Assembly: GCA_024305405.1 (NCBI GenBank)
Contig: JAKNDB010000107.1
Span: 248,001-312,000, forward strand
Direction of reading: 5' to 3'
From: Dirofilaria immitis
Lineage: Eukaryota > Nematoda > Chromadorea > Rhabditida > Onchocercidae
DNA: 64,000 nucleotides
The notes below the pieces were generated by a model that saw nothing but the letters and a program-made list of their open reading frames with translations, ran no database searches and was not told where the DNA came from. A program made the position numbers and the translations under genes. This document shows positions 40,723-55,605 of the stretch, in pieces. The first letter of the stretch is position 1; each line of letters opens with the position of its first letter.

Positions 40723-41221
40723 CTGTTTCAAATCTTAATAGCATTTTGTATACCAAATACCTATCTATCTATCAATATCATTAAATATATTCTTACTTTG
40801 ACATTTCCGCATTCTTGTTTAGTTATCGTATTCAAAAATCAGTAATTTTATTACTACGAAATAACCTTTTTTTTATTTTTCTTACATCTTATCATAAATG
40901 TTAAATATATTAAGAAAATTCTGCAATCCTTGACAATATTCTAGAATTGAATGAATCGATTGTTCTCTTATTTGTTGTTGATAAATTACTAATTATTCTG
41001 AATATATGCTTATAATTAGATTCTAAGGTAGAATCTAGAATTATCTTTATTCGCTTCAACTAGAATAATACTGGATGATTTTTAATCCAAACAACAATAA
41101 CAACAATAAAAAATTTGTCTGAACTAATTGTATTTAATTATCATCATTATGCTATTCTCCGATAGACTGTTTTACCTTTTTTTTCCCTAATTTGTTAGCA
41201 CTTTATTAGCTTTTGATAGCT

Positions 41222-41505
41222 TTTAGAAACTTCTTGAATCTTCTGTTGATTTTTGTTAATACTCGATATTAATGATCAAAAGAGAAAATGTTAGAGGATG
41301 GATGATATGATATGAATGTGATCTCATTTATTCAAAATTAATGCGATCAATATGCTGAAATCAGGAAACTTTTAGAAGTTTCTTGAGTCTTTTGATGATA
41401 GTTAACTCTCGATATTAATGATCAAAAGAGAAAATGTTAGAGGATGGATGACATGATATGAATGTGACCTCATTTATTCAAAATTAGTGCGATCAATATT
41501 TTCTT
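41222..41505. repeat. Tandem duplication of about 145 bp
   Basis: Two direct copies share CTCGATATTAATGATCAAAA and TTAGAGGATGGATGA with a handful of substitutions between them. Confidence 0.8.
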
Positions 41506-42639
41506 CGAAAATTTGTTGAAATTAAGAGTGTTATTTTAATTATTATTATTATCTTATGAAGTATATATTAATGAAAGAACTATGATTAAACGAAAAGAAT
41601 TCATTAACTATTTTATTAACTCTTAGTTAACATTAGTGTATAAACTTATATTCAAATTTTGTGATATAATTTAAGAATGTACTCGACAATTTGATTTTTA
41701 ATTCTATTCATGAGAAATGACAAATACAATAGTATTGATGAATGAAAAATAGATCATCGCTTCGAGAATTTGAATAAATCGATTTAACCATTTCATTTGA
41801 CAAATCAATTTAGCCATTTCATTTGATAAATCAATTTAGCCATTGCATTAGTTTATCAAATTTATCAATGCAACGAGATTAATTAATTTTAAACAAAAAA
41901 AAAGGAATTTTTATTTATCATAAAGGAAAAAATTATCACTTACTGAGCTATTTGATATAATTCATCAAATGAGAAATCTTAAATTCATTGATATGTAAAA
42001 TAGGATTTGAATTTATTGCGATCATTGAATTATAGAGTTAAAATTTGTTTGTTTAAATGTTTTCAATTTTTGGAGAAAATTAGAAATCTGAAGGAATGGA
42101 ATAAAATTTAAATTAGAATTGAAATTGGTTATGTTTACGGATTTTAAAAATTAAGAAAAATATTGAAATAAGAAATACGAAAATTTTATCGAGAATGAAG
42201 AAAAATATACAAAACTTGAAAATTTGATTTTTTTAAACTTTTTATTCTCGAATAATCTTGATCAAGAAAAACTTAGTGATGAAATTATTTTGAATTCAGT
42301 ATCTGATGACAACATTGTTCTATCATTAGCTATTTTTTTGTTTACCATTCCATATCATATCTTGTATGCAAATCAGAAGGACTAATACTAATACTGTATT
42401 ATCATAGGTTTAGTTGATATATGTTGATAACAAGAAGTATGTTGCATATATTTTGCCTTGTTTTTATAACAAATAGTATCTCTTGATTATCATGAAGTTC
42501 GGATATTTGAAAAGATTTAGTTTAATTTTAAAATTTCAGAAGGATATCAATTCTTATTGCATTTGTTACAAGCGATTCTTTTTAATTGTATCTCAAAAAA
42601 TAATGCATATATTTTCAAATCTTTACGTACAATTGAACG

Positions 42640-42790
42640 GAATAGAATGAATGGAATAGAATCTGATGAATGGAATAGAATTTGATGAATGGAATAGAAT
42701 CTGATGAATAGAATAGAATTTGATGAATGGAATAGAATCTGATGAATAGAATAGAATCTAATGAATGGAATAGAATCTAATGAATAAAAT
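42640..42790. repeat. 20-bp minisatellite, about 7 copies
   Basis: The unit TCTGATGAATGGAATAGAAT alternates with variants carrying TTTGATGAAT or GAATAGAATAG. Confidence 0.85.
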
Positions 42791-44806
42791 ATGGGCTTCT
42801 ATTATTTCAATAGCTAACATATAAAATTACTGTTTAAATTTGTGTGTAATAATTATTTATTTAAATTTATAAAGGTGAGACTAAAGATTAAAATAATTCA
42901 GAATCTACGAAACTATATCATATTCCATCAGATTCTATTTTTTTTTTAAATTAATATTTTCAGATTTTCGGCATACAGCATTCTCGTAGATTGCATAACA
43001 AACATTCTCGAGTAAAAGCCAATTTAATTTTTGAACTATTAACAACATAGTTTATATTTACTTGAATAGAAAGCAAAGAGAGTAAGTAGCGAAGTAGAAA
43101 AAGTGCATATCATCTAACACAGTTGAGCAAAAACTTTCTCGAGAGTAAAGCAATCAATTTTGCTATTTCTTGAGATCGCGATAATATAAATGATACATTT
43201 CCTAAACTTAGTCACTTCGAATTTCGAACAAAAATAAATGCAACTGATTGATAGTTGATTTGACGATTTGGCGCAATGATAATAAAAGTTGCATATATAT
43301 TGGTGAGTTTGGAATTTACAAATAATGCGAGAACTGCTCGAGAATATGACAGATCTCTTTTATTTTTTTTTCATAGAACTTGCTATCGTCATTTAGTCAA
43401 ATAACTTCGTTCTGTACACTACAAATTGTATCCATTTGTCACTCATATCTTTTCTTCCTCATCTCCGATCCTTCGTTTTTTTTTTTTTTTTTGCAATCTT
43501 CAATGATATATCAATGATATATTTTGAGCATATCAATATATTCAATGCTCTTTATTGATAGAATTTTTAGAGATAATTTGATATCATTATCTTTAACAAA
43601 GCATTCATTTTTATAGTAAAATTTATAATCCAGCATATACTGTTCTGTTCTGATAATTTGATATAGATTTGATATTTGATAAGAATAAAAAATTCATTAT
43701 CAAATTCAAATAAACTAAACTATCATATTAACAGTAATCTGATTATTTTTATAAGCTTAAATCAGTTAATTATTTGTTTGATAATAAATTATCTGTAAGA
43801 TTTTAGTATTCTTCATCAAATTCATATTCTAAATAAATTATTCATAAGCTAAATATTAAGATGGTTAATCAACAAAATGCAACAGCAATACTGATTTGTG
43901 TAATATCTCTAAATGATAATCGGAAATAATTATTTCCAATATATACCTTTCCTTCTATAATTAATCTTTCTGTTTCTGTTAAGGAGCGATAATATTATTT
44001 TTTTTGCTGTTTAAACTCTATCGCTAAAACATTTGTGAAAAAAATGAGCATAAAAAAACAATTGAAGTTTTAATTTTCTCGATTACTGTATAAGCAAAGT
44101 AGAAGAATTATTTTGATAATATTATTTATCATGATTATATATCAGTCGAGAATTTTTATATTTTTAAAAATGATAAATATTATCAATTAATTCTTATTCT
44201 TATACTTATTTTTCGCCATTTTCTCTTTATATTTTGTCGCATAATTCTTAGGGCAATAAATAATCTTTCTCATATAAAATCGATTTAATTTTCTTAATCA
44301 CAAATTCATTGTTATCATAATTTTCCAATAGGATTAATTTGACTTATCTAATTTTCCATTTACGAGCATATTTTATTAAATGTTTCAATAGATTTATTGC
44401 TTACCTTTACATTTCAGGTTTCAAATTTCAGGTTTCAATTTTTAGTATCATATATATTAAAGATAGCTAAATCGGCTTTTCCTTTTTTTTAGATACGCCA
44501 AAAGAGATGTTGGAATAAATTCATATCAGACATAAAACTCGATAATATTATTTGATTTCAAATATATTTAATCGATAATGTAGTATCGCCGAAAGTCTAT
44601 TGATTGATTGGTAAACGCTATGAATATTGATTGATATTTTTTTCTGAACTTGTCGAGATTTTAAGCAAATTTGTTCCTGCAGAACAGTACAATAAATAAT
44701 TATTTATTTATCATTTCAAAATTTGAAATTATTCCTACATCTATTCTGGATCAATAATAAAAATTCTATTCCATTGAAATATAATGATAACAGAGCAGCA
44801 GTATCA

Positions 44807-44863
44807 ATGAATAGCGATACACAAGCACAGCTCAGACTTCAGTTCAAACGTCAAGGATCATCT
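44807..44863 (+). CDS. Candidate first exon (19 codons), gene assignment uncertain
   Basis: ATG 44807 opens MNSDTQAQLRLQFKRQGSS and stops exactly at a GTAAGT donor in phase 0, with an AACAG acceptor just upstream at about 44793. It could be an upstream first exon of the ASPH gene, joined by an unseen middle exon because the ASPH membrane exon needs phase 1. It could also belong to another transcript. Confidence 0.3.
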
Positions 44864-44997
44864 GTAAGTAAGTTAACTTGATCGAATTTTTCAACTAGGA
44901 AGCAATATTAGAGCTAAAATAGTCTGAAATACCATAAATAAATCAATTATCAATTAAGTTGAAATTGCAATAACGGAAAGGGGGAAAAATAAGAACA

Positions 44998-45679
44998 TTA
45001 TCAGATCATCACCAAATTGATATCAGGCTTATCAAATCATCATCAAATTGATACCAGGCTTATCAGTTCATCATCAAAATGATATTAGGCCTATCAGATC
45101 ATCATCAAATTGATATCAGGCTTATCAAATCATCATCAAATTGATACCAGGCTTATCAAATCATCATCAAATTGATACCAGGCTTATCAGTTCATCATCA
45201 AAATGATATTAGGCCTATCAGATCATCATCAAATTGATATCAGGCTTATCAAATCATCATCAAATTGATACCAGGCTTATCAAATCATCATCAAATTGAT
45301 ACCAGGCTTATCAGTTCATCATCAAAATGATATTAGGCCTATCAGATCATCATCAAATTGATATCAGGCTTATCAAATCATCATCAAATTGATACCAGGC
45401 TTATCAAATCATCATCAAATTGATACCAGGCTTATCAGTTCATCATCAAAATGATATTAGGCCTATCAGATCATCACCAAATTGATACCAGGCTTATCAA
45501 ATCATCATCAAATTGATACCAGGCTTATCAGTTCATCATCAAAATGATATTAGGCCTATCAGATCATCATCAAATTGATATCAGGCTTATCAAATCATCA
45601 TCAAATTGATACCAGGCTTATCAAATCATCATCAAATTGATACCAGGCTTATCAGTTCATTATCAAAATGATATTAGGC
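44998..45679. repeat. 31-bp minisatellite with four-unit higher-order structure
   Basis: Twenty-two units of 31 bp fall into three types. A carries TATCAAATCATC...GATACC, B carries TATCAGTTCATC...GATATT and C carries TATCAGATCATC...GATATC. After an initial C-A-B, the order C-A-A-B recurs as a 124-bp super-unit, with one contracted C-A-B block. The period is not a multiple of three and no long frame crosses it, so it is non-coding. Confidence 0.9.
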
Positions 45680-46149
45680 TTTTTTTGTTGTTGTTGCTGT
45701 AAAAAATGAATTAGGAATCGTGATGAGTAGAAATGATATAATGAATAAGGGCTGAATTGAACTAAATAAATAGAAAACAATTGTCAGACGCTTCAGTAAC
45801 ATCTGAAATTGTTGGAATATTCGAAGAGTCATTGTATTCAGAGAATCATTGCATTCAGAAGATCATTACATTCAGACAGTTGTTACTGCATTCAGATGCC
45901 GTATGCCATATGCATTCTGAATATGCAAAGAAGGCTTACAGTGTTACTTGATGACTATCCTAATCGGTTTATAGAGCCAGCAACAACAGTCAAGTAGTAT
46001 TGGGCCAAATCAAAGGAAAAAAAATATCCCAGAGAGCCTGCTGCTTATGCTTGTTAGTGACTACTTTTAAAATACTAGATATACACAAACAAACATTCCT
46101 GGGATGTTTTTCTCGATTTTGGGAGCAAAGCTGTATATGAGACGATCAT

Positions 46150-46290
46150 ATCCTTGTATTATGTATGTGTATGTGTGTGTGTGTGTGTATGTGTATGTAT
46201 TGTAGGTATGTATGTATTTATGTATGTATGTATGTATGTATGTATGTATGTATGTATGTATGTATGTATATATGTATCTATATATCTATG
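46150..46290. repeat. (TG)n/(TATG)n microsatellite
   Basis: TG-rich stretch passing into a long TATG tetranucleotide run. Confidence 0.9.
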
Positions 46291-46509
46291 TATATTTGTA
46301 AGTAAAATGAGTCGAGAGTGACTGAGTGAATGAATGAATGAATTCTTTCAACAATTTCTTCACATATATCTTCTCTTTTCGTATTAAACTTCTTTTATCT
46401 TTTTGCCGCTTCCACAATTTTGTTTTTTTTCTAATATTTCTCGAAGAAATATACTATAAACAATTAGCAGGAAATTACTTATTACTCTCATACGGATAAT
46501 GTAGGTGCT

Positions 46510-46760
46510 TATCTAATTAGTCGTTAATTTGACCTCTTCATGTTAACTCATATAAATTGATATAATTTGACCTCATCGTGTTAATTCATATAAATAGATA
46601 CAATTTGACCTCTTCGTGTTAACTCATAATTCATATAAATAGATACAATTAATTCATATAAATAGATACAATTTGACCTCATCGTGTTAACTCTTATACA
46701 ATTAATTCATATAAATAGATACAATTTGACCTCATCGTGTTAACTCATATAAATAGATAA
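46510..46760. repeat. Minisatellite, irregular units of about 42 bp
   Basis: AATTTGACCTCATCGTGTTAA followed by CATATAAATAGATACAA recurs about five to six times, with nested partial units, indicating repeated slippage inside the array. Confidence 0.8.
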
Positions 46761-47928
46761 ATATTCTGAAATTTTATGCTTAACTTTTTTCAGTAAAAAA
46801 ATTTCTTCTTTTTTTATTCAAAAATCCCATATATCTTCGACAAATAAAATGAAAAATTTGAACTTAATTATTTAATGGAATTTAATTTGATGAAAAGATG
46901 CTTTTAATGAATAACACAGAACAGATAATAGAATCCAAATAAAATATCGAAATTAATCTAAAAATAATTATCAATTTGTTGATATGCATAAAATTGGTAA
47001 CTAGTTTAAATGATTATTTGCTTATCTGATCATTTGCTTATCTGATTATTTGCTTATCTGATTATTTGCCTGCTAATAATTATTATTATTTAGCAATAGA
47101 TTTCCTATTTTTTAGTTTCAGGTTGTGGTAGTGCAGTGCAAATTAAAAAGATCAGCGACTCTTTTACTGACATAAATCACTGATTATTTGATAAGCATTT
47201 TTTTTAACTCATTTATCCGTCCTTTTTTTTGCCTTTTTCTTTATCGTCAACAATCCACACAAATATCTCAATTTTCATTGGCAAAATTATCAATTTATGC
47301 TGCTGGGTGATATCAATAAGAGACTGGTATCTTTGTAAATAATGGGTAAACATTTTTTTTTCACCTTATCTTCCATTATTTTGAATTTTAAGACGAAAAA
47401 ATTTTTTTCTAAAAATTATAATTTTTGATTTGATTTATCAATTAATTGTTGTTTACAATCAAAACTTATCAGCGAGATTATAAAATCTTTTTTATTCCTC
47501 ACGAAAATATTACGAATATAATTCTAATACTTAAATAAAATTACTAATTTATGAAATAGAACTGATAAAAGATCGGTAGAGCAAAAGATTGCTGATAAAT
47601 AAACTTGGCTCTGTTGGCTTTTGGATAAATTTTAAATTTTATCAAAACTTCATCCTAACTTTATCAGTATCAAATTTTTATCTTTACAAAACTTATTAAA
47701 TATAATAAATTAATTCAATAATCGATTACTAAAAATTAAATATGTGATTATTCTGAAAATCTGATATGATAGGAAGGAAATTTAATTTTATATTAGAAAA
47801 TATAATTGGCTATTTTATTTAACATATCTTTGAATGTATAGAGTAGTAGTAGTATTGAGATGATCTAATTGAAAAATGACATAAATTATTTTTAATTTCA
47901 AATTTTAATTAAAGAATAAAATTTTCAG

Positions 47929-50900
47929 TGAATGGCGCAGGACATGTTGCGCCGATGGCAGTTATGATTGCGCCTAATCGGGTAGATTATAGTGTAACAA
48001 AAGGTGGCCTGAGACTTTGGGCTGTGCTATTTGTATTTGTTATCCTTTGTTCCAGCTTTTATGCTTTATTTTCTACCATGGAACTTGCTGAATTGGCATT
48101 CGGTAATTTATTTTGATATGATATGCAAGTTAATCATAAACAACTCACATGTGTAAATGGAATGTGTAATAGTTGATGTTGCTGTTGTTGTTGTTTGTTG
48201 CTGTTGTTGTTATTGTTGTTGTTTATTGTTATTGTTATTGTTTTTGTCTATTGTTGTTGTTGTTATATTTAAAAGCTATTATGCAAATGAAGATGTATCA
48301 AAAACAGTGAAACTTTGATCTCAAATATCTTTTCTCTTTCAATATTTTATTTTTCAATATAAATTAAACAACTTATCTTCAATTCTTTTCAGCAAATATA
48401 ATTGAGGCATATATTTAGACATATTATTTTAGAAGTCATTAATAAGCTTGGAAAAAGTTTATTTTATAGATAATAAATATTATTGAAAATCATAAATAGC
48501 AAAAATAAAAGTAATTTTATAGAAATTGATAGCGATGAAAATATTGATTTTGATGGTGATATTGATGATGATGTCGACGAAATGGCGATACATAATCGAC
48601 GAGCTGAAAAGGATACTACTCCATCACGAGAATATACATCACGATCTAAAACATTTGAAGGAAATCGAAAAGCTCATCAAACCATTCAGGATGTTCCAGA
48701 TTCAAGTATTTTTTTTTTTTTAATTTCATCTTTCTTATCATGATATTTCAATATATTTTAACGATATACACTAACTTATACTACATTCAATTGTCAAGAT
48801 TTAATTTTTTTTTGTTATTTCTTGCTGCTTCGATTTCCTTCAAATGTTATAATAATAATAATAATTTATCTTTTATCACTGATATTTCTATAATTATATT
48901 AGAAATCGATTCATATAATATACTGTTGCACAAAATATGTCGTACCATTTTAACTGAAATATTAGAATTCGAAATTCAGAATTATCATTTTGCAGCTGAC
49001 GATGATAGATTAGATGAAGAAGAAATGTTTGAGAGTGAAGAAGAAGAGCGTCTAGCTGATCTTCGAGCAAAAGCTGAACGTAAGAGCAAAAAATCGTTAG
49101 ATGAAGCAGTTGAGAATGATAGTAATAACAGTGACGATGTTATTGATAACGATGATGATAGCGGCGAAAATAATGATGGTGATGATGATGATGATAAGGT
49201 AGTGTTAATGCTATTATCATTACTCTCTTTTATTAACATTTTTTTTTAAATTGATAACCGTAAATTAATTTTAGCTTAAATGAATTAAATATCTGAGTTT
49301 TAATCAATAATTCAGATGTTTTAGATAGTTAAATGAACAAAATTACCATCAAAAGATCAAATAGATATATGAAAGATAAAGATAAAAGAAGTGGAAAAGA
49401 AGAGGAAGAAAAGAGAAGCCAAAAGAGCAAAGGTATCAAAAGAGAGATAATCATGATAAGTATATCATTTTAATCATTAAGGATAAACTGATCATTGAAT
49501 AGATCTATTCTGATAGGCTCATCGTAAACTCATCGCCAAAGTTGTGGAAAATGATGAAGAAGAGGATGAAGAAGAAATGGAGATGGAGAAAGGAAAGAAG
49601 GAACAGAAACAGGAAGAAACAGATAGAGAAGGAATCGAAATAGAAGATACTGCGGAATCAACGGATGTAAATTTTTATTAGAAGATTTAATATAATTAGT
49701 CAGTGAAGTAAATTCATCATCTTCTAAAATTTCCTCTATTGATTGATAATATTGAAATTTAAAGGTAGAAGAGAATGAAATGGTGGATGAAGAGAAAGAA
49801 AGTACGAATAAGCATGATATCGAGAAGATATCGAAGCATAAATCAAAGAGGAAAATTTCATCGTCTAATATGGAAAAATCAAAACGTGTAATTATTTTAG
49901 ATTTCTATCAATTAAATAATTATAGCAAAAATATGAATATATTTGAAGGATTCTGAATTCCAATTTAATTATAAATTTTAATTTTTAATTATATATATAT
50001 CGATATATATATACTGATATATGATTTTAAATTAACATAAAAATTTATCGAGAAAGTTAACTTAGGATTCATATTATCATTATCACAGCAATATTTCCGA
50101 AACGATCGCCAAAAGCAACTATATCAATGAAAAATCTCAGCTCATATTATATTATATATATGTATATATATATACTGATATATGATTTTAAATTAACATA
50201 AAAATTTATCGCGATAGTCAAGTTAGAAATCACATTGTCATTGTATATTATATAAAATATATTGATATATCAATGCTGATATATGATTTTAAATTAGCAT
50301 AAAAATTTATCAAGAATGTCAACTTAGAATTCATATTATCATTATATATTATATAATATATTGATATACACATTATGCATATACTGATATATGATTTTAA
50401 ATTAACATAAAAATTTACCGAGAAAGTTAACTTAGAACTCATATTATCATTCGAAGGAATGTTTTCTTTTTTTTCTTTTTCAGGAATGTAAACGCAAGAA
50501 TTGTTTACCTAAATATGATCGTTATCCACGAATGTCTCTTTTAAAACAAATACCAGTATGTTTTTAATGAAAATACCATTTCAGATTATATATTTTAATT
50601 TAATTAATCTTTTTTCTTGAAATAAGATAATGCTAAAAATGTTAATATGAATCGAAATTAACTTTCTGATTAAAATCCAAAATTTTTTGATTAAAATCAT
50701 AAAATTGAGTGTGCATGTGACTTTATCATTTTTATATATCTTTTCTTCTCTTTTTTTCTTTGGTATAACTTTAATCAATTTTAAGCTATTCTATAAATCT
50801 TATATTTAAACTTTGACCAAATAATAAATTTCTTAAATTTTTAAATTTATTTTATAGCATTCCATATCAAATCGTAATAAACAACAGTTAACGGCTAAGT

Positions 50901-53900
50901 TGAAATTAGTTGAAAAAGCAAGAAGGAAGAAGTGGAAATAAAGGATGAAAATGATGAACGAAAAAATGATGAGGCTGATGACAAAGAACTTGATAGTGAT
51001 AACATCAATGATTTGACAACTATTAAAAAGGAGAAGTTTGTTTATTTTATCCTTTTTCTTTTTCTTTTTCTAACTTCATTAATTGCCGTTTCTTTGAATT
51101 ATTTTAAAATGTTCGGAGATTTGTTTATTATGTCCAGAAAATAAAAAGCTGCTTTCTTACATTAATTAAAATGATAAGTTGATCATGAAGATATGATATC
51201 TTTTATTATATTGGGAAATTCAACTTAAATATTAATATAATCTCTAAAATAATATATCTTTTGAATATATCAAAAATGAAATAAATTAAGGCATAATTAC
51301 AAGATGGGCGATAACAACAAAATATTCTTTTTTATAATAAAAATATTAGACAATTCATATTTGTTTGATAGATTCAGATTCATTGATTATTTTTATTATT
51401 TATTTTATAAATATCAATTGTTATTTACCTTTTGTAAAGTAAATATCTACCTGTTTGGTAATTTGTTCTTCTGTATGAACATTTATCTGCTATTATGATT
51501 ATAATGGAAATACTTTGGAATTCTTGTGAAAAGATCATTTTCGATATAATGAGAAATGTAATGAGTGATAAACTAATTCAATGATAAGCATAGCTTATCA
51601 ATTCAAACGACATAATTCTCAATCAAGTGGTTATTATAATTATTTGATATTGGAGTGAGTTTTTTTTTTAATTCTTTTCAAATAATGATCAATGATTTAA
51701 ATTTATTATAGATCAAGTGAAAGAACCATTTATAAACGCCATGCTATAACAAATCGTGTTGATCATAAATATCGAAATCAATTGGATCGTGCAGATTATC
51801 TTGTTGAAAAGGTCAGTAAAAAAACGAAAAAGATAAACCATCAATAATCAATGAAATGGAAATTATTTGATAATTAAATGATCTATCAAATTTTGCTCTA
51901 ATCATATTAAATTATATCAGCTCAATTTGATTATCTATTAATCAATAATCAATAAAATAAAAGTTAATTTATAATTTAATGATCTATCAAATTTTGCTCT
52001 AATTATATTAAATTATATCAGCTCAATTTGATTATCTATTAATCAATAATCTATCTATTCCTTCCTTTCTTTATCTTTATCATACTTAATTTGTAATAGT
52101 CCCATTCGAAAATAGAATAACTGCTTGAAAAAATTCTTTCCTGACAAACTCTTTGCTTTTGAAGAGTTGCAAAGAGATTTTCAAATTATTTATCATATAT
52201 ATCTTTATCATATCATTAAGCTAGTTAGATTCTTCCTTGATGATTTAATTATGTACGATTGTGATCATATATAGATTTATCTCGACGAATATTATCAAAT
52301 TCTTGAGTTTAATTCATTTACAATATAGAAATTGCCCGATGTTCAGATCATTTGAAAGTCGTTGGACAAATTTTAATATTACCTGTTCGGCTTCTAAGTA
52401 GCAAATAATTGAAATCAATTAAATGGATTATTTTAATTTAAACTAATAAATTATCAAAATAAAACTTCTAAAAATAAAAAGTTGGATTTGTTAGAAATCG
52501 ATTACTTATTTAATTTTTATTTAAATATCATTTATTAAGTAACATTTTTTAAATCTTATTAATTCAATTGGCAATATAATTTCAAAATTACAAATGTTTC
52601 CGAGATTATTTGTTATCATACTCGAAACTAAATCATTCCCATTTATCAATTCCAATTAGCTCATAGAATATGATAATTAATGCATAACGAAAAATGATTT
52701 AGCAAGGTGTTCAGATAAAATTCATTCATTTCAGTCTAATTAATATATTTTTTTATGAATTGAATTTTCATATATTCGTGGTTTAATTAAGTTTTTAAAT
52801 GCATTACTTTAATTTAATTTACAATTATTCATTTCAAATTATCGTCATTATCATGAGAATTGCTCGAGAATTGCTTGTTATTACGAGAATTGCTCATTTT
52901 TAGTTATACATTAATTATCTTTATTCTATTATCACATTAATTATCATAGCTAATTGGAATTGATAAAGATTCTGCATATGATATATGTAGTTCAAATCTT
53001 TCGATAAACTAAAATATTCTCGTTGTTTGGATTATTTTTTTATCATAAAAAAAAAAAAGACATCACTCAGTTCTTAGATCAATGCAGCAATTAGGCATTT
53101 TAAATCATTGCTTCAACAGATTGTTAAATGATTTTTATCAGTGTATGAACTGATATACTTGCTGAATGAACTGTAGTTGCAATAGTTGAATGAATTTAGG
53201 TTTTGATAATAGGTTGATTAGATTCAACAAAACTATTTGATTAGTTATGTGACGAAAAAGCTATATTAAATTCATATTTAGATTTAGGTTGTTTATCACA
53301 AATGCTAGTGTTGCACGGTATTTCTGATAAATTCCAACATAAATTTATCTAATTGACCTATTCGGTACATTTTTAATATTAACAGAGCTAATGGTTTTTC
53401 GATACAATATATATATCATATCACTTTTGATAATTGTTTGATAGATACGTCAAGTTAACTTATCCTCTGATATTTTATCATTGCTAAAAAAAAAATACAA
53501 AAAATCAGTTCATTTCAATAAACTAATCATTTATTGATTATTCTTCGCTTATCAATTTTGTATTCATTCTTTTTAACAAAGATAGTATGATTATATTTTG
53601 ATTATTGTTTCTGCTTTCGTTTCCTAATTCTTTTAAAATATAATTTTGATACATTTATTTTTTATTTATATATATATATGTATTCTCTTCCCACTGATAA
53701 AAGGTTGCAATTGTGATTATCATTTATTCGATGAAGTACTACTGTATTGTATGCATTGATACTATTATCAAATCATACTTCAACTTTTCTCTTCACCTTT
53801 TAAAAGATTAAAACCTAATTCATTGCTTATTTTTCTCACTTCTATGCTTTAATTTGCAATAGCGGATTCATATCATTTTGAAACATCGAATTATTATCAC

Positions 53901-55562
53901 ACTTATCGATAAGTTCAATTAGTTTAATTCAAACTTAATTTTGAACTATTATTTGAGTGGAATCATAGTATTGAAATATTGGGCTACATAAATTATTCAT
54001 CTGATTTAAATCGAATATTTTTATTTCAATTTTATTTTGGACAATGCAAAAATGAAATTTCTTTTAATCATGATATACTGTTACTAGCGAATTCATGAAT
54101 TATTAGAATTGAATCTTGGCAACATTAGAATTGAATCTAAAACTGTGATCGATGACTTTGCTTAGATTTTAAGCTAAAAATGGAATTGATTATTTCTTCT
54201 AACTTTGACATTAGAACTTTCCATACTTGCAAAACTTCTCATCTTTTTTAGTTGCTTAGGATCACTGATTACTGTTTAATCATAATTTGATTAAATGAGA
54301 CATCTAAAAATGTATGCAAATAAATCATAATAAAATGGCAAATTGTGAACTAAGAAAATACAGTACTAGCAAAAATGAAATTTAAAAATATTGATGGATT
54401 ATGAAATGCTTATGTGTCTAATTGATTTTAGATTATATTTGTTAAGGAAGTGATAAAATTCTAGGAAATATCATAACTAACTGATAAGCAATAGAAGAAA
54501 TGCAACCATATCTTGCTTACGAGATTCAATTTTTTTTTTGCTTATAATATATGTTAATTCATACAGTTAGCATTTTCAGCATGATTATCATTCTGCAATC
54601 ACCATTTTCGAGAATGTATTACGAGCTAATCCAGACAGTCCTCGTGCTCATTTTGGTATCGCTCGAGCAAATGATATCAGAAGCGAAATTGAATCAGATC
54701 ATTCATTCCTAGATATAGCCATTAATGAATATCAAGAAGTGCTTGATATTGATGATACGCCAGATGCATTATTCAAGTAAATACTATATTTTATCATATG
54801 TTGCTAATTTTGATTGAATTTAGAATATCAGATATCTTTAGGATTCATGTATAATCAAATCAAATGATTGAATTTAGAATATCAGATATCTTTAGGATTC
54901 ATGTATAATCAAATCAGTCATCAAATCACTCATTTTTGCTTTCAGCAGAAGTTATCATAAATTGAGACAAAAATTTTTAAATAAACAAATTGAAATATGA
55001 AAGATTATTGAGCATTGCGAATTTGTTTATTTGTAATTTGTAAACACTGTCATTTGTAAATAACTCTCCGAAATGGCAATAAACTTATAATCGTTAAGAT
55101 TAATTTGTTTACAAATTCTAATGTTATTTTTTAACATTTTTTTTTTTCAGTCAAGCAGCATATCGTTTAATCGATCGGGCTAGATTTCGTGGTTTATTAC
55201 ATCTTGTATTACGAGCTCAACGTTCTTTGATTGATCGTTATCCAGATGATTTACAATTACAAAATAATCAAGGATTAACATTTTTAATGATGGGACGTGA
55301 GGATGATGCACGAATGATATTTGAAAATGTTAATTATTAATCATTCTTATCAGTATCACAATGATATGAATTGATAATCAATCAATTTATTATATAATTC
55401 TAATTTAGGTTTTGAAAATTTCACCAACAAATGGTATTGCTCAAGCATATTATGGTTATATTTTGAAATTGGAAGGAGATTTCGAGAATGGTATATTGTA
55501 TATGCGTAAAGGTCTTCGTGCTGTTCGTGAAGTAATTGCTGATCCAAGGTATATTCCTTTCT

Positions 55563-55605
<43 letters not shown>

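Larger units (their letters stand above)
36846..44806. other. 8-kb gene-poor region
   Basis: No splice-supported coding sequence was found on either strand. A 101-codon frame at 38154-38459 (-) starts with ATG and has one hydrophobic stretch, but its Ile/Lys-rich composition is what chance gives in DNA this AT-rich. The region holds several minisatellites, listed separately, and probably distal regulatory DNA. Confidence 0.45.

Noticed and set aside
48985..49239. Ser-rich frame on the minus strand
   Set aside because: Antisense shadow of the acidic ASPH exon at 48996-49198.
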